Shown here in pieces: positions 1 through 11,240 of a stretch of 64,000 bases of DNA. Position numbers and translations under genes: made by a program. The notes beneath the pieces were generated by a model that made no database searches, had not been told where the DNA came from, and saw only the letters and a list, made by a program, of their open reading frames with translations. How positions within the stretch are numbered: the stretch's first letter is position 1; every line of letters begins with the position of its first letter. The stretch is from Nectonema munidae (lineage: Eukaryota > Nematomorpha > Nectonematoida > Nectonematidae), in contig JAUIRK010000510.1 of NCBI GenBank assembly GCA_030549495.1, forward strand, positions 124,001-188,000, written 5' to 3'.

Positions 1-1700
1 CTAAAGGCGTAACTAAGGTGTGAGTGATGCCACAACTCAAAATTCCGCCTAATCCACACAGAGTATAATATTTTTTTGAGCCAAATTCTACTTCTGAAAC
101 ATATGGAAAATGCGATGAGAAGGTTATCGTTAAATGAATCAAAATAAAAAATTAGAATAAAATTTTAATAACAAAAAAATATTAATCAACAACGAAGAAA
201 TCAGCGTATTTTTGGGAATACGATGAAAGTAAGACGTAGACTGTTTGAGAACTCTAAAGCTGATACTTGGCATAAAAAGACATGAAAAAACTACCTACCT
301 ACTTACAGGACATTTCTCTTGTGTCTGAGCCAGACAATTCAAATAGGGCAAAGACAAGGGAGAGCCACTCCATAAAACAAAACAAATTGAAAGGCAAAAC
401 TTGTGTTCCGAGTTCAAAAATTTTGGTAGGTGGGAGGAGTACATAAAAGGAACAATTATAAGTAATATTTTATCAAAGAAATTGCGCGCTTTAAAGGAAT
501 CTCTATTGAAAACTAGGTTAGCCTCCTTTTCTAGTAAAAATGGAATAAAAATACAAAGTAGGTTAAAAATGCTCACTTCTTAATTTGGAAAGAGAACCAG
601 GGCTTGGAAATAAATATTCTAAAAAACCGACTCCGACTCGCATCCATTTAAAATTTCCGACTCCAACGACTCCCTAACCCTTCTAACTGTTCATTCATTT
701 TATAAATTTAATGACAAACATTAAAAAAATAAGCACTCTAAATTTTTATTCGTTCAAAAACAAATTAATAATTATAATCATTCTGTGGGTGAAACAATAG
801 AAATCAGATAAAATTTACAAATATTCAATTATCTAAATGAGTTCAGCTGTGTAAAATTTATATTGAAAATTTAGTTTTCTAGAGTGACTCTGTTGACAAA
901 GGAAATCGAAGATTGGGAAATAGAGCTATTAATATATGGGTCAAGTGTAATAAAGGAGAAAACAGAGTGGAATTCTGAACTCGATAATTTTTGCCGCTAC
1001 AAATATTTCTTTTTATATAACACCATTTTCACTTTAGTTTCCTCCTTTTTCATGCCCTACTCCAGCGCGCCAATAATTTAAAAAATTTGGCGCCCCTGGT
1101 GAAAATCCTGCATAATGAACAATTTTATTGAGTCTCTAATGAAGTGTTGCCAAAGCTTTTATACTGATTAGTTTTGAAATTAAAAAAAGAATTTAAATTT
1201 TTTTATCAATTAAACATAAAATAGTCATTGATGTGTAAAAGGCTAGACAAATCAGGAATATCTCAAGTAGATGTTTGAACTTAGAAGAGATAATTTGCCA
1301 ATTTCTAAATATACATGGCAAGAGGAAAGAAATAATATTTTGACACTCATTTTTTCTAGTTGCAAATATTTAAACAATTAAAGAAAAAAATAAAACATTT
1401 TTTCCATTAGAGGTTGAGCTTATAAATTAGTTTTGATGTATTAAACCATAACCAATTATTTTTGGTATCTTGAAATTTTTTTATAATCGAACAAAATGAA
1501 AAAGTTTTCACTAAAAATTGACTTTAAACACTAATAAAATTTATTTGAACAAATAAATTTAGAAAAAATTCCAAAAATCAGTAAAATTAGCTGTACTCGT
1601 ATAATCTACATCTAACGCAAAAAATGTTTCCTTCATTCTAGTTTAAAATCCTTATATATAGTATGAAGAGCTAAAAAACAATGAGTGTGAAAAATAATTT
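1..1700. other. AT-rich stretch without a recognisable gene
   Basis: No open frame here resembles a known protein. A GACTCC-rich patch lies at about 620-690 and recurs elsewhere in the window. A GC-rich patch at about 1060-1100 (GGCGCCCCTGG) looks like one end of a hAT-type element, but no partner end was found. Confidence 0.5.
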
Positions 1701-1703
1701 TTC

Positions 1704-1892
1704 TTGTTTTCAAACCGAGTACAATCTGAGAAGACGGCGCTACGTAATGAGCTCCTCGCCTCAACTTACAAGCACATCTTCCCTCACCTTTCTCAACTCC
1801 TTCTCAATATCCTTCCTTCCCACTGCATTTCAAACTTCAACAACATTTCCTCATTCAAGTCATATTTGATCACTTTTCGTGGAGATGACTGA
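1704..1892 (+). pseudogene. Possible C-terminal remnant of a LINE reverse transcriptase
   Basis: A 62-codon open stretch that is clearly more GC-rich than its surroundings. Its end reads LPSHCISNFNNISSFKSYL, which resembles the tail of CR1/L2/Jockey-group reverse transcriptases (pattern LPS-x-I-x-N-...-SFK-x-x-L). No reverse-transcriptase core, endonuclease or 3' tail was found next to it, so at most a short relic is present. A chance frame in a host sequence is the alternative. Confidence 0.35.
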
Positions 1893-2645
1893 ATGCCAAC
1901 CAAAGGAGCACTGTGTAATTCTTAGGAGGCTCTGTAAAAACTTACGAATAACTGCCATAATGGCTAAATTTATACGATGGTTTATAAAATTTAGAATGTT
2001 TCTAATAATATTAAACACTATATAATTCTTTGAAAATCTTTTCCTATAAATTAAAAAGTGATGGGAGGATACCCAAGTTTTGTACGATTTCCATTCTTGT
2101 CTTATGTATAAAGTTAAAATTTTATTTTATGCGTTTAGATTTGGAACATCAATGAATCGAGTTAAATAAAAGTTAAAGTTAATCTATTTAAATTTTAAAA
2201 TAGCTTCAAAAATTTTACTTTTCAAATACTCGTAAAAATGAAAGGAATTCGAGCTAAGGTATCAGAGGGTACAAGTAAAATTCTCACGAATAGTCCAATT
2301 ACTAAAATTAAATTCTCTATGAAAAATTGGTTGGATTAAAATTCGAGCAGAGGTTCAATTAAGATATAAAAAGAGGGGACTATCAATTTTGATATAAAAA
2401 AGCTAAAATTCTATACTGCTTATTGCAACAACCTCAACAAACTCACTTATTTTGGTGAAATTCAAGTATGCTCTTTGCTTCGTTTCTAGCCCCAACACCG
2501 ACTCCAAAAAATAAGAAGCATCGTCAAAGTGCAATGTTGTAGTAGGTGGTTAACGGTAATCACTTCATTACTCCATCTTACGACAATTCACAGCATTAGG
2601 TTCGCTGAAGCGTAAGTTCCTTGCATTTTTATTGGTTGAGAGTAC
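1893..2645. other. AT-rich stretch, no gene seen
   Basis: Only short chance frames are visible. A short GACTCC-type patch lies near 2490-2505. Confidence 0.5.
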
Positions 2646-2720
2646 TTAGTCGTGGCGAAATGGTAAAGGCGCTTATTAAGAAAATGAAATCAATTTCTTT
2701 TTCCGTGGCTCCTGAAAAAT
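2646..2720 (+). pseudogene. tRNA-Ser-like pseudogene or SINE head
   Basis: The 5' part (AGTCGTGGCGAAATGGTAAA followed by GGCGC) closely resembles the acceptor and D-arm of a class II tRNA-Ser, and a variable-arm-like segment follows. The T-arm is not conserved: no GGTTCGAATCC-type B box is present, so this is not a working tRNA gene. Whether it is a dead tRNA copy or the head of a tRNA-derived SINE cannot be decided from one copy. Confidence 0.4.
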
Positions 2721-3355
2721 CAAAGGAATGCAATAAGATTAGGGGTATAATCGTTTTCGAGAAGCAAAGGATTGGTTCTTAAAAATATCAGTATTGGTAC
2801 TAATGCACTGATTCAAGGCCAGGATATTGGAGAGCAGAAACAGAAGCCTAAATCATCTTATCATACTTCTAGTCCTTATACAGAGATGCAAAAAAAATGT
2901 TTGTGCATAAAAAAAAATAACTCAAATGAATATAGTCAAAAATGTATACCTTCACCCATCTTGAAATCGTGATTATATCTAAAAAAAGAATGTTAAAATA
3001 ATAGATTTTCGATATAACAAATTTTGGATTAAATTAGTATAAGTTAGGAAATGAAGTCGTTATTATTTTATATTAATTTAATGTTATGCAAGAACAATCT
3101 CCTAAATTTCGAATTTATCTTAAGCATGACAGCGACTCTCTTATTATTGCAGTAAAACTTCTATTAGTACAGCGAACTTAACACGGCCAAACAGTGAATA
3201 CTTTTTCGGTCAAAGGATTTCACTATGATGTGAATCAACGTTTTGAAATCAATAAGTGAATCAATATATCAATAAGGAATATATCGGCAATGAATGATAT
3301 CACCCACTCTCTAGCCTCGAAGATATTTCTGACAAATGAAAAGCATAGCCTAATC
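2721..3355. other. AT-rich stretch, no gene seen
   Basis: A 66-codon frame at 2772-2972 has no recognisable domain, starts at a non-ATG codon and is low-complexity at its end. I do not call it a gene. Confidence 0.5.
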
Positions 3356-3660
3356 CAGCGGTTCCCAACCTCTTAAAAACATAAATATAACAATCTAGGA
3401 TAATTCTATTATTCCTTAATATTAGAATAAATATAACAATAATAAAAACAATAGCACACTCAACTTTCGTCTAAAATTGGATTATAACCAAATCGTATAA
3501 TAATAAGAAAACATATCGGCGATATGTCCTATCACGTCAAGGTAAAAGTGGATTAATTTGACGAGATAATTTGTCCCCAGACCAGTAGTTACCAAACGGT
3601 GTGCACCGGCACATATAGGGTGCCGTAGGATTCGTTGAAATGTGGTCCCAAATATATTTA
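3356..3660 (+). repeat. Two one-ended hAT-type MITE fragments
   Basis: CAGCGGTTCCCAACC at 3356 and CAGTAGTTACCAAACGG at 3583 look like left termini of hAT MITEs. The second continues with GGTGTGCACCGGCAC and GGGTGCCGTAGGATT, which matches the left end of the complete MITE at 6883-7373. Neither has a matching right end nearby, so both are truncated. Confidence 0.5.
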
Positions 3661-4616
3661 TTATTACATTATACGCATTACTCTTTATAGGTTTAAATTA
3701 ATTGCCTTTTTAAAAACTTTTCACCTAGGAACTTTTATGTATACAAATTTTACTATTGCTATACTATTTTATAATGAAATTAGAAAAATGTATCAGACTT
3801 GTTAGTTTTAGGGATTATGATCCATCTCAGTAATAGTTAGATTTTAATTTCTTCAAAATTTTGGCATTAAGTTAAGACTAGAAAGACCAAGCAGTGATTT
3901 TGACTGTTTTACAAGTTGAAGAAGTTTAACATGAAACTGAAATACCAAAGGAATTTGAAAATCTTACCTTTGTTTTATAATATTTTTATGTTATATTTTT
4001 ATATAACTATAAATTGGTGAAATTTAGATTTTCCATATTGGTGTCTCAAAGTTTACAAAATTCAACAAAGCTGCCAAACACTGACCTAGACCCTTATTGT
4101 CATTAAAACAAATCGAAATTCATTGTCATCGGATAAAGGATGCAATCAACAGCACAGACAAGCATTATTGTTAGGCGAAGGGGAAGAGGTATCTTGATTT
4201 CGACAGCCTATCATCATCCCCTCTCTCTTGTTCAACGTCTCTTTTCACATCAGATCCTCTTCATAATAATAATAGTTATTTCACGATAGTGCTGCATAAC
4301 AGTTGTGTTTGGGATAATAAATAGAGAAACGTACTTTTGATTGAAGAGAGATGCTTCAGAGAGAGATGAATAGAGAAAGCAAGAAGCGAGAGAAACGCAG
4401 AGAAAGAGGAGATAGCTATCACAATTGAGATCGATGAAAATTTATGAATTACAAACATTCACATTGTACTTTCTTTCCAAGTACTACTTCTTCAGCATTT
4501 ACCAACATTATTATTTTATCTAATTTCATTTTGACGTCATCGTTTTGCATCACTGATTTTTTTCTTTCTATTGACATCAATAGTTTGCATAATTAGAATT
4601 CCTTTTAACTTTTTAG
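3661..4616. other. AT-rich stretch, no gene seen
   Basis: No supported coding region. A purine-rich patch at about 4320-4440 produces an open frame on the minus strand that looks compositional rather than coding. Confidence 0.5.
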
Positions 4617-4791
4617 AGTTTCTTTTTTGGAATAGATGATGATTTTGACTTACCTGAGCCAGCACCGATAGCAGCTATTGATCACTGTTCAAAATTAATT
4701 CGATATTTAGAAGCTCAGGAAGATGCAGAAGAGTTTTTAAGTGTGATAAATAAATACAAAGAGCCTCAAGAAAAAAGAACTTGTACATAAA
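4617..4791 (+). CDS. Candidate terminal exon, possibly Tigger/pogo-like C-terminus
   Basis: A pyrimidine-rich stretch ending in TTTTTAG precedes 4617 and would serve as a splice acceptor. From there a frame runs 57 codons to TAA at 4789-4791. It begins SFFFGIDDDFDLPEPAPI and is acidic at first, then helical (LIRYLEAQEDAEEFLSVI) and ends lysine-rich. A polyadenylation signal AATAAA lies about 60 bases past the stop. The layout (acidic linker, then a short helical tail) resembles C-termini of pogo/Tigger/jerky-type proteins, but the match is weak. No preceding exon was identified. It may belong to a host gene or to a transposon relic. Confidence 0.45.
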
Positions 4792-4849
4792 TATATCTTG
4801 TATTATCATTTTTAACTCAAATCATGTATTCATAATGTTTGTTTTATTG

Positions 4850-4855
4850 AATAAA
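4850..4855 (+). promoter_or_regulatory. Polyadenylation signal AATAAA
   Basis: Canonical hexamer 59 bases after the stop codon of the candidate terminal exon ending at 4791. Such hexamers are frequent in AT-rich DNA; the position is what makes it notable. Confidence 0.35.
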
Positions 4856-4859
4856 TGAT

Positions 4860-5345
4860 TAATTTTATTTTTTGAAATTAAGTCTAAATTATTAAGACTA
4901 CAATCTATCAATTTCAAAAGCTTGGCGACCTATGGTTTTATCAAACTTGTGACAGAATTATCGTAGAAGAGTTTATAACGAAATGATTTCACTGATCCCT
5001 TGAACTTCATTATAACGAAAGGTGAGAGTAATAACAAATTTAATACATGAAAATAAAATAGAATACAAAGTGTAAGATAAAGTCTAGTTGTTTCTTCATT
5101 TTTATTTTTGTCATAGCAGAGCATGCCTACCCACACAGATATTAACCGTGAGTAAAAAATGACATTTTCAGTTCATACGAAAAAACCCTAGAAATAATAT
5201 CATTCTTCAAATTCAGGTTTCAATGCTGAGGCAGTAGACATATCAATGTATCGCTAATGTTCTATAATTATGAAATCAAATTATTCACGCTTTCAGTCTG
5301 AAATAGAGATTTTCAATAAAAAGAGAAAGAAAATCATTCCCAACA
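4860..5345. other. AT-rich stretch, no gene seen
   Basis: The 68-codon minus-strand frame at 4930-5136 shows no domain and no coding-like composition. Confidence 0.5.
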
Positions 5346-5346
5346 G

Positions 5347-5640
5347 ATCCCTAGGTTATTCCCATTGATTCAGAAATAAAGTTTTTAGAGTTAAAAGATT
5401 TTATTATCCCAGTCCCCACTGCATTGAAATCTTAGTTAATTCAAATTCATGAATATATATCTTCTCTTCCTAAAAAAATAAAATTCTTCTTTGTGGTCAA
5501 GCAAGGGTTCAACAGATGGCCTTTGATAGCTACTTTATAATGGTATGCAATATAGATGAAGCAACTTCTTTACACATCTGAAAAAGCAGACATTTTACTG
5601 ACTAATTTAATGAAATTAACCATTTTGACAACATGGTTGA
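5347..5640 (+). pseudogene. Decayed coding remnant, unrecognised
   Basis: Read from GTT ATT CCC near 5354, one frame gives about 95 codons with protein-like composition interrupted by only a few stops (after PVPTALKS, in IATL-WYAI and at the end). Parts such as LELKDFIIPVPTALKS and FVVKQGFNRWPLIATL look like real protein sequence. I do not recognise the family. It is more coherent than the surrounding AT filler and is best described as a dead gene or transposon fragment. Confidence 0.3.
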
Positions 5641-5699
5641 AAAATTGACTCAGCTCTTCTACACATGTTTTTGTGACTAAAACCTCTCTGCAAGTTGTA

Positions 5700-6314
5700 A
5701 TCACTGATTAATTTTTTAATGCTTTGTTTTCTTTCAATATATAAACAAAAAAATATTACTTAGATATATAATTACATCATCGATGGTATATAAATAGCAC
5801 ATGTACCCAAAAATCATTCCAAAATAAATTTGAAGAAAAATTAAAACTAATAGCAAGCAAAGCGCATATTAGGGATCTGGTAAGACCATGGGAGATAACA
5901 AAAAATCAATCAATAGTATATAATATACAGCTCATACATGGCCTTGCCATACTATTATATATCTTTTTTACATATGCAGTACAAGAGAGGAGGGGGTGTT
6001 GAAATTTCAATAATTTCGCGTTCAGTAATATATGTATGTCTCAGGGGCGCACATCCTCGAAATTATTGGGGGCAGAATTTTTTTGTTGCAATTTTCAAAA
6101 TTAGTGGTCTGGAAATACCACGGGAGACCAAATATTCTAGCAGGCCTTTAAAATATAGTGTATTCAGCGCATACCTAAAGTCTTAAATTTATAAGACTAC
6201 TTTATATTTTTTTACAAATTTGGTGGATTTAAATACTATACTTCCAGCGAAAATATTTTAATTAAATTTGTAGAATATACATACACTAGTTTAAAAAATC
6301 CAAAATAATTCAGG
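5700..6314. other. AT-rich stretch, no gene seen
   Basis: A short GC-rich patch at 6035-6075 (CAGGGGCGCACATCC) may be a single hAT-type terminus; no partner end is evident. Confidence 0.45.
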
Positions 6315-6592
6315 CAGGGCCGGCCCTTGTGTTCGCGAGGCCCTATGCAAAATGGATTGCGCGGGGCCCAGCGTGGGTAGGAAAAAAAGATTAAAACTAA
6401 GAAATAAGATTTTGAAAAAAGAAGAGGGATTTGTTTTATTACTTTTTCATTAACACAAAATGACGATCAAAGTAACTTTACTTTGCGAAACTTGTGTTTA
6501 GCGAAATCATACAATATATCATCAAAATGAAAAATGAGAAGCGCGGGGCCCACTGCGGCCGCATAGGTTGCAGTGGCCTAAGGCAGGCCCTG
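6315..6592. mobile_element. hAT-type MITE, 278 bp
   Basis: Left end CAGGGCCGGCCCTTG and right end, read in reverse, CAGGGCCTGCCTTAGG are imperfect inverted repeats. Both arms carry GCGCGGGGCCCA just inside the ends. There is no coding capacity. The flanking 8 bases (AATTCAGG and GAGCAAGG) agree only partly, so the copy is not young. The terminal bases and GC-rich arms are typical of hAT MITEs. Confidence 0.75.
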
Positions 6593-6882
6593 GAGCAAGG
6601 TTATAAAATGAAGTTATAATAAACAAAAATAAAACAATAAATTAAGATTGCATTATTTCATTTTTCCCAGCATCATTCAAAAATAGTTTAAAAGTTAAAT
6701 TGATGCAAGCTACAAAAAGTAAAATAACTTTTAACATTTTGCAATGATTTGCCTTTTATAATAACTTTTAAGGAAAAAAAAGTCTATCAGAAAAAGTTAT
6801 AGATAGAGCTTCAACAAAAACTAAAAAATATTACAGCATAACTTAAGTTTTTTGAAAACTAATTTGACGTATCCCCTACAGC

Positions 6883-7373
6883 AGGTATTCCCAACCGGTG
6901 TGCCGCGGCACTAAAGGGTGCCGTAAGATTTTTAAGGGTGCCGCCAAAATTCAGGGTAAAAATTGTATTAATTTCATTCTCTCTGCTTTTATTGTCTAAT
7001 TAACAATTTAACTTTTAGCTTAGATATTTTTTTTATTAAATTTTTATAATTGTTTTTAACTTTTACTCAAGCTTTATTTTCCATTATCAGAAAAATTTAT
7101 GCTTCTACTTTTTCTTTTTTTAGAATATCTTATTTTAAAACGTCTAAAACTTAACATTATATATTTGTATTATATTTTCTGTGATAGCAGGATCAGTATA
7201 ATTTTTTTTATATGATCTCTGTATAAGGTATTGTTGCATCAATGCAGATGTAGAAATAAAAAAATTATTAAAAAAAACTATGGAAATTTTAAATAAGTTT
7301 TTTCTCAAAGGGTGTCAGGAATTTTTAAAAGGCTCGCCAAGGGTGCCGCAAGATAAAAAAGTTGGGAACCACT
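6883..7373. mobile_element. hAT-type MITE, 491 bp, perfect 8-bp target duplication
   Basis: Flanked on both sides by CCTACAGC (6875-6882 and 7374-7381). The left end AGGTATTCCCAACCGG and the right end, reversed, AGTGGTTCCCAACTTT form the terminal inverted repeat. Copies of GGGTGCCG occur in both arms. There is no transposase. An 8-bp duplication is diagnostic of hAT transposition, and its perfection suggests a fairly recent insertion. A left-end fragment of the same family lies at 3583. Confidence 0.9.
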
Positions 7374-7385
7374 CCTACAGCATAC

Positions 7386-7520
7386 TCTATGGGTGGCATA
7401 AAGGGTTGATTGAGATGATGAACTAAGCACGGAAGCCTCTGGATTCGATTCCTCATCGATACGAATTTGTTCATAGTTTGACATAAGCGGTACATCAGTG
7501 CCTTGTCAATGAAAATACAC
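7386..7520 (+). mobile_element. tRNA-derived SINE (family S1)
   Basis: An A-box-like TGGCATAAAGGG lies about 50 bases before a B-box-like GGATTCGATTCC, the spacing of a tRNA-derived pol III promoter. The tail after the B box (TCATAGTTTGACATAAGCGG) matches the tail of the SINE on the opposite strand at 48.7 kb (TCATAGTTCGATACAAGCGG). The similarity extends beyond any tRNA, so this is a SINE rather than a tRNA. It begins directly after the target duplication of the preceding MITE. Confidence 0.6.
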
Positions 7521-7529
7521 ACACTGCAA

Positions 7530-8378
7530 CATACCTTTTATTCAAAATTGAAAAATTTGCTACATAATTAATATAAGAGAGAAAGGAAACAAAATAAACT
7601 AATAAAACAGTTTTCACTATTTTAAAATGGAACCGTCTGTTCTCAGGATAATTTCAAAATAATAGGAGGCATAAAGAATGAGACTTTATTTGATATTTTC
7701 AAGTTTTTATAAGCAACAAAAGCCAACGTTTAAGTAGCTAACACTTATAGGGTGATTTAGTAGCACTTGTGTTTTTTACATATTGTAAAGAATCATAGTA
7801 TACAAAAATGGTAATTTAATCACTTTTTATAAAATTATTTAAGTCTAAAAACACAAAATCATTAAAAAATTATTTAAACTAACATAAATCAAAGTATACG
7901 AGAAAAGAAAATCATTGCTTTTTTTTGAATATTTTTGTCCACACATAAAATTCTGACAGCTGTTATAAATAGATTAAGTACATTTTAGCAACTGAAAAAT
8001 GTTTGTTTCGATATTATATTTTTATTATAATAATCAACAAATTTTCTTTAAAAAAATGATTTAATTATGTACAGTGTTACTTATAAAATTTAACAATCGA
8101 ACATTATAAAAAATATCTCTGCTCAAATATTAAGCAAATAGAGTATTTTTGCTTTTAAACTGAATAGCTAGTCAAAATATTCATTCCCAAATAACTATTG
8201 AAAAAAATTTCTTGACTTGAAAAAATTAGTTTTCAAATGTTACAAAATGTAACAAACGTAGTGATAAAGATTAAGTGACTTTTGTTGAAAAAAATTCTTA
8301 GCGCGAGTCTAACAATATTCATTGATATCAAATTGTAACGATTGAAAACTATTTTAATTTTACTCTAAATGCAAATTA
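7530..8378. other. AT-rich stretch, no gene seen
   Basis: No coding region, repeat end or RNA gene recognised. Confidence 0.5.
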
Positions 8379-8386
8379 GACAGAAG

Positions 8387-8584
8387 CAGTGGTGCAGCCA
8401 GAAAAAAATTGATATGCGGGGGGCACAATTTAAAAACAAAAAACTTGACCAACATTATATAGTTTCTTGATCCTTTCATTGGAGAAGTTTTCGAAAACTG
8501 ATATCGCATAAGATGCATGGGGGCACCATGAGGTACATAGGAGAGTGGGCACGGCCCCTCATGCCTAGCCTATCTACGTCACTG
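8387..8584. mobile_element. hAT-type MITE, 198 bp
   Basis: The left end CAGTGGTGCAGCCAGA and the reversed right end CAGTGACGTAGATAGG form imperfect inverted repeats; the interior is GC-rich. The 8-bp flanks are GACAGAAG (8379-8386) and GAGAGAAG (8585-8592), 7 of 8 identical. There is no coding capacity. Confidence 0.8.
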
Positions 8585-8587
8585 GAG

Positions 8588-8662
8588 AGAAGAGAGCTTA
8601 AACAAGAGGGCTTGAGTAAAAGAAGAGAGCTTGAGTGAAAGAAGAGAGCTTGAATGAAAAAT
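8588..8662 (+). repeat. Short tandem repeat, unit about 19 bp
   Basis: About 3.5 copies of a unit like GAAGAGAGCTTGAGTGAAA. It starts within or right beside the right target duplication (GAGAGAAG) of the MITE, so the repeat may have grown from that site. Confidence 0.7.
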
Positions 8663-8664
8663 AC

Positions 8665-9035
8665 AATTGCGGGATACAAATTAAACAGAAAAGATTAAGA
8701 ATATTTGGTTTGAAGACCATGTCCTGTCGGAACATGAATGTCAGAATAACGGGGGAAGAACATTGGGCAAATTAGCCAGGTTTTATTAAAATGATTAGAG
8801 AAGAATGGGAAATGTACTTAATCCTAATAGATGAGTGTAAAGATAATAGTGAACATAACGAATTATCAGTTTGTTTTGGCTTTGATTCTAACATATATGA
8901 ATGACCTAAGATAGAAGCTAGTGACGCGTTTACAATTACAGACAAGGTAATTTGCCTTGATAAAATCCATGCAGATATCCAGTTATTTTAGATATAGGAA
9001 AATATAACATAAATTTAGAATTATTATGTAATATA
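8665..9035. other. AT-rich stretch, no gene seen
   Basis: Nothing recognisable on either strand. Confidence 0.5.
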
Positions 9036-9037
9036 TA

Positions 9038-9413
9038 GTTTGTAAGTTGGTTTGATGAACCACCATACATAAGCCACCTATGCTGGTTTACAGGCAATCG
9101 CACATTACCCGACGAATTATTATCTTAGCCATATATTTTAAATAGAAAAAGTATTAATTTAAAAAAGATATTATAAATATCAAAGATTAAAAAACAATTT
9201 TAAATATTCAACCTCAAAATTTGAAGCGTAAAGAGGCTCTTCGTTTAATAATGTTTGGAGCAAAGGTTAATCAAAAAATAAAAATAAAAAATAAAATTTA
9301 TTTAAAAAAGTAGAATAATGAAAGTAAATAGCAACTCACTGGGTAATGTGTAGTTGTTTGTAAATCAGCATAGGTGGCTAATGTATGGGTGGCGCATCAA
9401 ACAACCTACAAAC
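9038..9413. mobile_element. Tc1/mariner-like MITE with long (~70 bp) inverted repeats
   Basis: The two ends are inverted copies over about 70 bases: left GTTTGTAAGTTGGTTTGATG, reversed right GTTTGTAGGTTGTTTGATGC. Both continue through CCACC-CATACAT-AGCCACCTATGCTG to CACATTACC. A TA dinucleotide lies on each side (9036-9037, 9414-9415), as expected for Tc1/mariner-type insertion. There is no transposase. A third arm of this family is at 22304-22374. Confidence 0.8.
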
Positions 9414-9415
9414 TA

Positions 9416-10640
9416 AAAAACAGCAACTCTCAGATTGGGTGTCTTAGATAGCCTAATTATAAAAAAAATTGTTAAAATGGTTAACTTTCAGAGCGATATA
9501 AATAATCCAGAAAGATGACATGCGGCGAAAAAATAAATTACACAATATTTTTTCATGGGAAAAATAAATAATAAGTGTACGTACATATAAAATATTAGCA
9601 TTTAAATTCTATATTTCAATAAACTTCTTCTTACTCTAATTATCTTTGATTGCTAATTATAACATATTTTTTGAAAATAATCACTTTGTAAAAGTAAGAT
9701 TTTTTTTGAAATTCATATTTAGTTGATTTAAAATTTTTTTTACAAAACAAGGTTCTATCAGAGAAAAAATTTTAATGAAATTTAGAAGCTATTCTTGTGT
9801 TGTATGGATGTAATCTGTGGTTGGATTGAGCCCGTTCGCACCATTTCTTGCTAATAATCCCTTTCTGCAATAATTTTTTTTTCTATTTTTCACAGGTTAC
9901 TATCGATTTTATTTATTTTTTTCTACTTTACTTTTTTTAAAATATATTTTTTAACGTATTATGTATCGAAGAAATTAATAAAGATTTGAATTTTGTTTGA
10001 AAGATTATAAAACACTTTTTTAATTGAAAATTTCTACAGAATCTTTAACACTATCTGTGACCGCTTATTTTCTCAATAATGAGAAGGAGGGGGCTACTTG
10101 GCCCTTCCTTTTTTTAATATCTTATATTTTTACGAAATTTCCATGTGAACCCTCTAATTAATTGATTACGAGTCTTATTGTGTTAGTCATTTAATTTTAT
10201 AAAATATAATTAAGCCTGTCAAATAAAACAATCAAATCTTTAAATCAATGCAAAATTCTTAAACTTTAATACATTTTATATCTACGGTTTTTTGGTAAAT
10301 ATCTTAATTCATTTAATAAGCTAACTTTCGCAAATAATTCACACGCATCATTTCACTTTCATTATATTAGCTTAGACAGATGAGTTAACCACAAGCAATA
10401 TTTTTCGCCCTTTTAAAATAAACATATCCATACACAACAAATCCAACATGCTCAATTTTGATTATGAAAACATTAAAATGATAATAAAAAAACAAAAATA
10501 AGAATTATAATTTATTTAAAATATGAAAGGTATTTTTGAAAAACAATATTGTAGGAATTTTTCTACCTACTAAATTACTTATTTAGTTTTAGGATTTAGT
10601 CTTAAATGAAGGGGTAAAAAAATATTTTGAAGTTTGTGCG
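9416..10640. other. AT-rich stretch, no gene seen
   Basis: Very AT-rich. No supported coding sequence or repeat structure. Confidence 0.5.
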
Positions 10641-10652
10641 AAAATTTTCTAG

Positions 10653-10881
10653 AAAAGAAAGTTCAAAACAACATGGCGGTGAGAAAGGAGCAAAGCAAAC
10701 TTTTCTGAATGATTTCACTTTTCTGATGCTATTGAGACTTCTGTTTTCTGAGGTTGTACAAACTAAAGATGAGGCAGATACAGCATTAGCTCTTCCAGAC
10801 TTTTCGAGTATGGAGCAGTATAAGAAATTCAAGAAGAAATATGATCAGATGTTTATTCGTAATAAGAATGTCAAAAATTGA
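10653..10881 (+). CDS. Candidate terminal exon of an unrecognised gene
   Basis: A TTTTCTAG acceptor at 10645-10652 precedes an open frame of 75 codons ending in TGA at 10879-10881. The upstream extension of the frame has no ATG. The peptide is protein-like: a charged start (KESSKQHGGEKGAKQTFLND), a hydrophobic helix (FLMLLRLLFSEVV), an acidic middle and a lysine-rich amphipathic end (MEQYKKFKKKYDQMF). The opposite strand is also open (10602-10832), but its sequence looks like a shadow. I recognise no family. The satellite array at 10882-11240 begins immediately after the stop codon. Confidence 0.4.
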
Positions 10882-11240
10882 TTTATATATGACAGCTCAA
10901 CTAAAGAAAGAAACTTTTAGTTTAAATGGTTATACAAACTTTTCTATTTATATACACCCATTTTCAAGTGTGCTGAACACGATGGTCACGTTAATTTTTT
11001 TTTAAAATCAACATAACTGATAAAAAATTGATTGATATATGACAACTCAAATAAAAAAAGAAAGCTTTAGTTTAAATGGTTATACAAAGTTTTCTATTCA
11101 TATACACCAGTTCTCATGTATGCTAAATACAATGGTTACGTTTATTTTTAAAAAATATATCAAATCTTGTCAATGACATATGACAGCCCAACTGAAAAAA
11201 ATTAACTCATTATTTAGGTTGTTATAAAAAGTTTTTTTTA
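10882..11240 (-). repeat. Tandem array of the TTAA-element repeat B, ~145-bp units
   Basis: Two full units and a partial third, marked by GACAGCTCAA at 10891, GACAACTCAA at 11041 and GACAGCCCAA at 11182 (spacing 150 and 141 bases). Read in reverse the unit contains GAGTTGTCATAT, AATCAATTTTTT and CTTGAAAATGGGTGTATA, which match the array at 52545-53300 inside the complete TTAA element. No terminal inverted repeat or TTAA boundary was seen next to this array, so it stands alone. Confidence 0.75.

Noticed and set aside
2646-2720. Functional tRNA-Ser
   Set aside because: The D-arm fits, but there is no T-arm/B box and the anticodon region is degraded.
4276-4458. Minus-strand 60-codon ORF
   Set aside because: Lies in a purine-rich GAGAGA-type patch; the peptide is compositional (Ser/Leu-rich) without a domain.
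10602-10832. Minus-strand 76-codon ORF
   Set aside because: Antisense shadow of the better-supported plus-strand candidate exon.
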